Assembly (NCBI GenBank): GCA_946537255.1
Contig: CAMNFS010000004.1
Span: forward strand, 1-64,000
Direction of reading: 5' to 3'
DNA: 64,000 nt
Source: an uncultured Erysipelotrichaceae bacterium
GTDB lineage: Bacteria; Bacillota_I; Bacilli_A; Erysipelotrichales; Erysipelotrichaceae
In this document: positions 57,962 to 64,000 of the stretch, one piece after another
Layout of the letters: each line of letters starts with the position of its first letter
Position numbering within the stretch: position 1 is the stretch's first letter
Translations under genes and position numbers: made by a program
The notes under the pieces: generated by a model
The model's input: only the letters and a program-made list of their open reading frames with translations
Told to the model about the DNA's origin: nothing
Databases searched by the model: none

Positions 57962-59120
57962 GAGCTGCCTCACTGGCCCGGATCAGCCGGATCCCGCCTA
58001 GCTCCTCATTGAGATCCCGGAGAACGGAAATGGTTTCTTCCCTTCGGGCCACAGATTCATCAAACAGATTCAATTGCTTCACGGAAGAAGAATCCGTGTG
58101 AAAATCCGAAACGGAAACACCAAGCAGCCGGACCGGTTCCTGATCCCAGTTCTCATTGAACAGCGCAATTGCCCGCTCATACAGATCATCCGCCTTCCAT
58201 ACCGGTTCCAGAAGACGGCTGCTTCTGTCACAGCTTGAAAAATCATAGTATTTGATCCGGATACTGAGAAGATATCCGGCTTTTTTCGCTCTGGCAAGAC
58301 GATGGGAAAGGGTTCTTGAAAGGGTTCTGATCATCCCTCTCAGTTCTTCGTAATCCGTGATATCCTCAAGGAACGTTTCGGAAACTCCCATACTCCGGGA
58401 ATCCCAGTCCTTCATAATGGTGCGGTCGTCATGGCCGTTGGCCCTTTCCACCATGAGCTCCGTATTCTTTCCGAAGATGGGCCGAAGCTGTTCAATATCC
58501 CTGTAGTTGGCAAGATCCCCGATCGTATGTATGCTCAGATCCTCCATATATGGAAGTGTCTTGGCTCCGACCCCGCGCATTTCCCTGATCGGAAGCGGCC
58601 AGAGTTTCGCCGGTACTTCCCGGATTCTCAGAACCGTGATGCCATTTGGTTTTTTCATATCACTCGCCATCTTGGCAAGAAACAGATTCGGGGCAACGCC
58701 GATCGAACAGGAAAGTCCCAGTTCCTCTTTCACCCGTTTCTGAAGCTGCCAGGCAAGATCCAGCGGATGTTCAAAGCGCTGAATGGCATCTGTCATATCA
58801 GCATAACACTCATCAATGCTCGCCTGTTCCATGTCTTCCGTATAGCTTTCGACAATCCGCATGAACTCTGTGGATTTTTCCCGGTAAAAATTAAAATGCG
58901 GCGCGACAATGATCAGATCACGGCAGCGCCGTTTCGCCTCCTCGATCGGCATGGCGGAATGTACACCGAAAGCCCGCGCTTCATAGCTGCAGGTACTGAC
59001 AACGGATCGGCGGGTCGTTCCGCTGACCGCGATCGGTTTACCAAGAAGAGAGGGATCCAGAAGAATCTCACAGCTCGCAAAAAAAGCATTCAGATCAATA
59101 TGAAAATAGACTCTGCTCAT
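57948..59120 (-). CDS. dinB: DNA polymerase IV (Y-family)
   Basis: Translesion polymerase of 390 aa. VYFHIDLNAFFASCEILLDPSL (metal Asp and steric gate), SYEARAFGVHSAMP and EQASIDECYADMT (catalytic Asp-Glu) form the palm. LAKMASDMKKPNGITVL and GVGAKTLPYMEDLSIHTIGDLANY are the thumb, and the little finger follows. A beta-clamp-binding peptide, QLNLFDES, lies near the C-terminus. It overlaps recN by 4 nt and xerD by 14 nt, so a repair operon is likely. Confidence 0.95.
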   Translation of the reverse strand: MSRVYFHIDLNAFFASCEILLDPSLLGKPIAVSGTTRRSVVSTCSYEARAFGVHSAMPIEEAKRRCRDLIIVAPHFNFYREKSTEFMRIVESYTEDMEQASIDECYADMTDAIQRFEHPLDLAWQLQKRVKEELGLSCSIGVAPNLFLAKMASDMKKPNGITVLRIREVPAKLWPLPIREMRGVGAKTLPYMEDLSIHTIGDLANYRDIEQLRPIFGKNTELMVERANGHDDRTIMKDWDSRSMGVSETFLEDITDYEELRGMIRTLSRTLSHRLARAKKAGYLLSIRIKYYDFSSCDRSSRLLEPVWKADDLYERAIALFNENWDQEPVRLLGVSVSDFHTDSSSVKQLNLFDESVARREETISVLRDLNEELGGIRLIRASEAAHENR

Positions 59121-60763
59121 GATTTCCTGCTTCTTTCATACAGCTCCCCTGCCGCCGCAAGACTCGCAGAGGTGATTTCTCCGCTGGCGATCACTGCCAG
59201 CTGACGGATCACTTCATCCTGATCCAGTTTCCGTACATGGGTATGTGTATGTCCGTTTTCCTCAGACTTCGATACGAAATAATGATGTTCTGCGGAAGCG
59301 GCAACCGGAGAAAGATGAGTCACCGCGAAAACCTGAGCGCTTTCGGAAAGTTCCTGCATTTTTCTTCCGATGGCGGAGGCAACCGGACCGGAGACGCCGG
59401 TGTCTATTTCATCAAAGATAACAGTTTCAATGCCTTCAAGCTCGGTAAAGACCGCCTTAAGCCCAAGCATCAGACGTGAAAGCTCTCCTCCGCTTGCCGT
59501 TTTGGAAAGAGGCTTCAGTTCCTCCCCCTGATTCATGGAAATCAGAAATTCCACCCGGTCAAGACCGTTCTCATTTGGCTCACTGTCTCTGATATCCGTA
59601 TGAAATCCAGCATGTTCCAGCATGAGATCACGAAGATGAACTGCAATCTTTTCATCCAGTTTCCCGCTTTCTGAACGCCGCAGGGCGGAAAGCTTACGGG
59701 CGGATGCTTCAAAAACGGAATAGGCGGAACGGATTTTCTGATCCATTTCTTCCAGATAGTCCTGCCGCCGCAGAATCCGGTGAACCCGCTGTTCGAGCTC
59801 CTCCTTTTTCTCCAGAATCTCGGAAATGGAATGGCCGAACCGGCGTTTCAGCTTCTGAATCAGAAACAGACGCTCCTCCATGGAATTGATTTCCTCTTCG
59901 GAAAGATCCATGGATTCCAGGGCGTTTCGAAGACTGTCCATCGCATCAGCGATTCCATAGTAAGCGTCGTTGACAGAGGTACGGGCCTGATTGAACAGGG
60001 CGTTATCATCAAGAGACTGCACAAGCCGGTTGGTTTCATAAAGCTGTGCGGAAAGCGACTCATCATACGTATTCAGAATCGAAGAAAGCTTCTCGTATTC
60101 ATTTTTCAGTACCTTGTACTGTTTTTCCTTCTCAAGAAGTTCCTCTTCCTCATTTTCCCGAAGATCGGCAGATTCAATCTCACTGATCTCATGCCGGAAG
60201 AATTCCAGATCGCTTTCATTGTAGGTTTCCTGAAGTGCCTTTTCCTTTTCTTCAACCAGTTCACGCCAGGCATGATACGCATCTCTCGTCTCTTCCTTCA
60301 GCTCACTGTCCTTGAGAAACTGATCCAGAAGATGAATATGACTCGCGGTATTCAGCAGATACTGGCTGTCCCGCTGCCCATGAATGTCAATTTCATCCGC
60401 GAGAACTTCCTTCATGAGAGAAAGCGTCGCGATGCGGTGATCAATCCGAACAACACTCTTTCCGGAACGGTGAATTTCACGGGTAAAAGTTACCTCCTCA
60501 TCACAGTCAAATCCCGCTTCCTTCAGGACACGCATGGCATGTCTGTTTCCGGAAAGATCAAAGGTGCCCTCAACAATCGCGCGTTCCGCGTTGGCGGCGA
60601 TGAGAGCGGTGCTTGCCCGATCGGCTCTCAAAAGCGAAATGGCGTCGATCAGTATGGACTTCCCGGCGCCGGTTTCTCCGATGAAAGCACTGAATCCCTT
60701 CTGAAACTCAAGGCTCAGTTCATCAATCAGAACAAAGTTTTCAATATACAAATGAAGAATCAT
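59117..60763 (-). CDS. recN: DNA repair protein RecN
   Basis: SMC-like ATPase of 548 aa that acts early in double-strand-break repair. Walker A is IGETGAGKSILIDAISLL (28-45). DEIDIHGQRDSQYLLN is the Q-loop region, coiled coil spans about 150-360, and the signature and Walker B are TASGGELSRLMLGLKAVF and TVIFDEIDTGVSGPVASAIGRKM. It starts 4 bp after the dxs stop. The argR and tlyA-like genes usually found between dxs and recN in Bacillota are absent. Confidence 0.95.
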   Translation of the reverse strand: MILHLYIENFVLIDELSLEFQKGFSAFIGETGAGKSILIDAISLLRADRASTALIAANAERAIVEGTFDLSGNRHAMRVLKEAGFDCDEEVTFTREIHRSGKSVVRIDHRIATLSLMKEVLADEIDIHGQRDSQYLLNTASHIHLLDQFLKDSELKEETRDAYHAWRELVEEKEKALQETYNESDLEFFRHEISEIESADLRENEEEELLEKEKQYKVLKNEYEKLSSILNTYDESLSAQLYETNRLVQSLDDNALFNQARTSVNDAYYGIADAMDSLRNALESMDLSEEEINSMEERLFLIQKLKRRFGHSISEILEKKEELEQRVHRILRRQDYLEEMDQKIRSAYSVFEASARKLSALRRSESGKLDEKIAVHLRDLMLEHAGFHTDIRDSEPNENGLDRVEFLISMNQGEELKPLSKTASGGELSRLMLGLKAVFTELEGIETVIFDEIDTGVSGPVASAIGRKMQELSESAQVFAVTHLSPVAASAEHHYFVSKSEENGHTHTHVRKLDQDEVIRQLAVIASGEITSASLAAAGELYERSRKS

Positions 60764-60767
60764 ATAA

Positions 60768-62627
60768 TTACTGAACTGTTTTCAGAATATCATCATACAG
60801 CAGATTCAGGTCAAATCCCGCCTCTTTTTTCAGAAGTGAGGCAGCCCCGTGCTGGATGTATTCATCCCCGATTCCATACCGCTTCAGCGGCATGGAAATT
60901 CCCTCATCACAGCAGGATTCCAGAATCGCTGAAGAGAGTCCGGATGCCTTCATATCGGTTTCATAAACAAAAACCGGAACATGCAGAGCGGCAATACGCC
61001 GGATGCATGCAAGATCCAGCGGCTTGAAGAAACGGGCATTTACAACCAGAACCGGAAGATCATTGATTCTTGCTTTTTCACTGATTTTCAGAACATCCGG
61101 TCCATAGCTGATTACCGCGGCCCGGATCGTTTCCGGCACATAGATCTCCTTCCAGGAAAGCGGAATGACCTCCGCTTTTTCAATGTTTCTTACATCCACT
61201 TCCCCTCTTGGATAACGGATGGCAAACGGATGATTCTGATGCAGAGCGGTGGCAATCATGTTCCGTGCCTCCTGGGCATCACAGGGCTGAGCAATGATGA
61301 GATTGGGAAGCGGCCGCAGAATACCGATGTCAAAGACGCCATGGTGCGTCTCTCCGTCTGCTCCGACCAGCCCGGCCCGGTCAATCCCGATCAGAACCGG
61401 AAGATCCATTCTGCATACATCATGGTTGATCTGATCATAGGCCCGCTGCAGGAAGCTGCTGTAGATACTGACAAACGGACGCAGACCGGAAATGGCCATG
61501 CCGGCCGCAAAGGTCATGGTATGCTCTTCGGCAATTCCGCAGTCAAAGCTTCGGTTCGGGAATTTCGCGAAAAATGTATCCAGCGCGGATCCATAGAGCA
61601 TGGCGGGTGTAAGCGCGACAATCCTTTCATCCTTTTCCGCAAACTCCGTCACGGTATCGGCGATCACAGCAGACCATGTACGGAACCCTTCCGGTGTTTC
61701 ATGAAGCGGTTTTCCCGTATCTCTGTCAAATGGCCCAACTCCATGCCAGGATCCCTTGAGATCCCTTTCGCACGGACCATAGCCGCGGCCCTTCTGGGTA
61801 ATGACATGAACAACGACGGGGCCTTCATGCGTCTTGGCAACTGAAAGTACCCGGATCAGATCACGGATATTGTGTCCGTCAACTGGGCCGAGATATTCCA
61901 GATTGAATTCTCCGAAGATTCCCCGGTCGATCACGGAATCCTTCAGCGCATCCTTGACATTCTTCATGCCATGATACATGACCATTCCAAAATCACTCCG
62001 CTTCAGAGACTCCTTCATCGTCATCTTCAGATTGTTATAGGCGGCAGCGGAACGAAGCCTCGCAAATCCGCGGGTCAGAGCGCCGACATTGGTGGAAATG
62101 GACATGTTGTTGTCGTTGAAAATAATCACCATGTTCCTCTGCTCACTGCCGATCTGATTCAATGCCTCAAGACTTTCACCGGAACCCATCGCGCCGTCTC
62201 CGATCACCGGCACAATAAAATAATCCTCTCCTCTGAGATCTCTGGCCGCGGCCATGCCAAGCGCCGCGGAAAGCGAGGTTGAACTGTGTCCGGCTTCCCA
62301 GACATCATGTTCGGATTCCCTGCGCTTCTGAAATCCGGAGAGTCCATGAAACTGACGGAGAGACTGAAAATCTTTCGCTCTTCCTGTCAGTATCTTATGT
62401 GTATAGGACTGATGTCCCACATCAAAAAACAGTTTGTCTTTCGGCGAATCAAAAACAACATGCATCGCGATGGTCAGTTCGACCGTGCCGAGATTGCTTG
62501 CGAGATGTCCGCCGGTTCTGGAAATGTTCTCAATCAGAAACTTTCTGATATCAAATGCGAGCAGAGTCAGATCGCTGACACTGAGATCCTTTAGAAAATC
62601 AGGATTCCGAATCTCTGTAAGATCCAT
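60768..62627 (-). CDS. dxs: 1-deoxy-D-xylulose-5-phosphate synthase
   Basis: First enzyme of the MEP isoprenoid pathway: pyruvate plus glyceraldehyde-3-phosphate to DXP, thiamine-diphosphate dependent. 619 aa. Visible: GGHLASNLGTVELTIAMHVVF (catalytic His), DVGHQSYTHKILTGR and SEHDVWEAGHSSTSLSAALGMA. VIGDGAMGSGESLEALNQIG and FNDNNMSISTNVGAL form the ThDP motif. DCGIAEEHTMTFAAGMA and IGIDRAGLVGADGETHHGVFDI complete the enzyme. It lies 8 bp after ispA. Confidence 0.97.
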   Translation of the reverse strand: MDLTEIRNPDFLKDLSVSDLTLLAFDIRKFLIENISRTGGHLASNLGTVELTIAMHVVFDSPKDKLFFDVGHQSYTHKILTGRAKDFQSLRQFHGLSGFQKRRESEHDVWEAGHSSTSLSAALGMAAARDLRGEDYFIVPVIGDGAMGSGESLEALNQIGSEQRNMVIIFNDNNMSISTNVGALTRGFARLRSAAAYNNLKMTMKESLKRSDFGMVMYHGMKNVKDALKDSVIDRGIFGEFNLEYLGPVDGHNIRDLIRVLSVAKTHEGPVVVHVITQKGRGYGPCERDLKGSWHGVGPFDRDTGKPLHETPEGFRTWSAVIADTVTEFAEKDERIVALTPAMLYGSALDTFFAKFPNRSFDCGIAEEHTMTFAAGMAISGLRPFVSIYSSFLQRAYDQINHDVCRMDLPVLIGIDRAGLVGADGETHHGVFDIGILRPLPNLIIAQPCDAQEARNMIATALHQNHPFAIRYPRGEVDVRNIEKAEVIPLSWKEIYVPETIRAAVISYGPDVLKISEKARINDLPVLVVNARFFKPLDLACIRRIAALHVPVFVYETDMKASGLSSAILESCCDEGISMPLKRYGIGDEYIQHGAASLLKKEAGFDLNLLYDDILKTVQ

Positions 62628-62635
62628 AGTTCCTC

Positions 62636-63475
62636 CTACCTGAAACGCGCTTCAATCCCCCGGATCATACTGATCAAAGAAGAAGCTTCGAATCCCCTGA
62701 ATCCTGCAATACGAATACAGCTTTCATCGTAAAGTTCCTTCATCATAGCGCGCGCCTTTTCCTCCCCAAGAAGAGACACGCTGGTCACCTTATGATTGCG
62801 GCTGTCACTGTTGCTTTTGCCAAGCTCTTCAGCAGTGGCTGTTACATCTAATATATCATCCTGTATCTGAAATGCCAGTCCTATCCGGTTTCCGACTTCA
62901 TGCCACGCATTCACAATCTCTTCCCCCTGGCCGGAAAGAACAGCCCCCATCATGAGCGGAGCAGAAAGAAGACATCCGGTTTTATAGAGATGAACCCGGC
63001 GGATCTCTTCAAAGGTATCCTGATCGCTTTCATTGATATCCAGACACTGCCCGTAGATCATCCCCGAAGGGCCGGCCATCTCAGAAAGGATTCCCACACA
63101 GCGCAGTACCCGATCAGCCGGTTCCCTTGATTCGGAGATCTGATGGAACGCTTCGGTCAGAAGGCCGTCACCGGCAAGAATAGCAGTAGCTTCATCAAAC
63201 TGAATATGATTGGTCGGCCTGCCGCGGCGCAGATCATCATTGTCCATGGCAGGAAGATCGTCATGAATCAGAGAATAGGTATGAATCATCTCAATTGCTC
63301 TTGCGAAAGGAATTCCGATGGATTCATCCTTGCCATACCCTTTCAGCACTTCAAACAGAAGAAGCGGCCGGATGCGTTTTCCGCCGGCAGTCAGGGAATA
63401 AAGCATGCTGTCTCTGACACGGCTTTCATGAACTTCATTCAAAGAAGCGGAAATGATTGCTTCAATATTCTCCAT
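62636..63475 (-). CDS. ispA: Polyprenyl synthetase (farnesyl diphosphate synthase type)
   Basis: Condenses IPP with allylic diphosphates; feeds undecaprenol and quinone synthesis. 279 aa. The first aspartate-rich motif is DDLPAMD (72-78) in HTYSLIHDDLPAMDNDDLRRGRPTNH and the second is DDILD (206-210). The Tyr five residues before the first motif fits a farnesyl-length product. GAGG lies 9 nt before the ATG, inside the end of xseB (14-nt overlap). Confidence 0.95.
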   Translation of the reverse strand: MENIEAIISASLNEVHESRVRDSMLYSLTAGGKRIRPLLLFEVLKGYGKDESIGIPFARAIEMIHTYSLIHDDLPAMDNDDLRRGRPTNHIQFDEATAILAGDGLLTEAFHQISESREPADRVLRCVGILSEMAGPSGMIYGQCLDINESDQDTFEEIRRVHLYKTGCLLSAPLMMGAVLSGQGEEIVNAWHEVGNRIGLAFQIQDDILDVTATAEELGKSNSDSRNHKVTSVSLLGEEKARAMMKELYDESCIRIAGFRGFEASSLISMIRGIEARFR

Positions 63476-63680
63476 CCGCTGTTTCCTCCTCGCTCTTCTG
63501 TTTCAGTTCCATGGCCCTTGCCTCGAATTTCTTCAGCTGCGCATCACACGACTTCACAAGTCTGAGACCTTCCTCAAAAAGAGCAATCGTTTCATTCAAT
63601 GGCTGCTCATTGCTTTCAAGAAGCGCAACGATTTCATCCAGGCGCTCCATGGATTCTTCAAATGTCACCGTCTTTGCCAT
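63462..63680 (-). CDS. xseB: Exodeoxyribonuclease VII small subunit
   Basis: Small helical subunit of 72 aa of the single-strand exonuclease complex. TFEESMERLDEIVALLESNEQPLNETIALFEEGLRLVKSCDAQL is the whole conserved hairpin. It starts 3 bp after the xseA stop, with GGAG upstream. Confidence 0.95.
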   Translation of the reverse strand: MAKTVTFEESMERLDEIVALLESNEQPLNETIALFEEGLRLVKSCDAQLKKFEARAMELKQKSEEETADGEY

Positions 63681-63683
63681 ATC

Positions 63684-64000
63684 TCAATCTCCTTTATGTA
63701 CCGACTGGATTTCCGCTTCCGCGCTTCCCCGGTGCAGCCGCACCGTGATCCTGTCGCCTTTTTTCAATTCCTCTGCGTCACTTACAGCCGTATCATTTTT
63801 CGAAACAACCGCGTATCCCCGCTCCAGAATCTTAAGAGGAGAATACGCATCCAGAAGGCCTGCCTTCTGACGCAGACTTCTCTCTTCTTCGAGAAGCCGC
63901 TGGTCCAGAAGCCGGATCATTTCATCTTCTGTTTCCTTCAGGGTTCTTCGTGATTCCCTGATCCGCGTGGCTGCATGCATGGAAAGAAGTTCTCTTCGGG
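63684..64000 (-). CDS. xseA: Exodeoxyribonuclease VII large subunit, C-terminal part (cut by window edge)
   Basis: Only the last 105 residues are present; the frame stays open to the window end. The coiled-coil region (RRTLKETEDEMIRLLDQRLLEEERSLRQKAGLLDAYSPLKILERGYAVV) and the final beta-barrel (KKGDRITVRLHRGSAEAEI) are typical of the XseA C-terminus. It lies directly upstream of xseB, as in most Bacillota. Confidence 0.92.
   Translation of the reverse strand, partial: RRELLSMHAATRIRESRRTLKETEDEMIRLLDQRLLEEERSLRQKAGLLDAYSPLKILERGYAVVSKNDTAVSDAEELKKGDRITVRLHRGSAEAEIQSVHKGD

Overview
The window looks like a chromosomal segment of a monoderm, fermentative Bacillota (Firmicutes), most likely of the Erysipelotrichia type. 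The evidence is a T-box in front of alaS, ireB, ylxM, a firmicute-style comEA-comEC-holA block, smc-ftsY-ylxM, the MEP/isoprenoid block xseA-xseB-ispA-dxs-recN, lipoprotein signals, SpaA-type surface domains and an unusually short SMC of 982 residues. The class-level placement is an inference from gene content; nothing was searched. I saw no rRNA, tRNA, CRISPR array, insertion sequence or intact prophage.

Layout. 1-5.8 kb: a DJ-1/PfpI protein, two tandem paralogous zinc-ribbon proteins, a small XRE regulator with its membrane partner, and a three-gene ABC importer (lipoprotein, permease, ATPase), the last seven on the minus strand. 6.0-39.1 kb: one long run of plus-strand genes. It opens with T-box-alaS. 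About 7.4 kb of accessory genes follow (two membrane proteins, an esterase relic, a 5'-nucleotidase-like enzyme, a CydDC-like exporter), which separate alaS from its usual neighbours ireB-ruvX-DUF1292-mltG. Next come nudix-udk-greA, comEA-comEC-holA, a DNA glycosylase, a U32 protein, mscL, smc-ftsY-ylxM, ackA, an NrnA-like DHH protein, HU, a DUF3089 lipoprotein, eda-kdgK, a GltD-like oxidoreductase and a stand-alone ComEC-like metallo-hydrolase.

39.07-40.54 kb: a gene-free gap where the plus-strand run meets a minus-strand run. It holds a 28-bp sequence (40048-40075) with the arm-spacer-arm plan of a Xer recombination (dif) site. Its 18-bp core differs at one position from the Escherichia coli dif core as I remember it. 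Together with the orientation switch, this suggests the window spans the replication terminus.

40.5-64 kb: minus-strand genes. A secreted subtilase with Ig-like domains and a 1509-residue surface protein with six tandem repeats come first. They are followed by a MATE exporter and a probable five-gene stress/sensory unit: a channel with two extracellular Cache-like sensors fused to an MscS pore, a small MscS channel, a macro-domain/HTH protein, a VWA protein and an LCM-type methyltransferase. The end is xerD-dinB-recN-dxs-ispA-xseB-xseA (xseA cut by the window edge). The genes therefore cover translation, envelope and murein, DNA uptake, chromosome segregation and resolution (SMC, HU, XerD, putative dif), acetate and 2-keto-3-deoxygluconate metabolism, isoprenoid synthesis and DNA repair.
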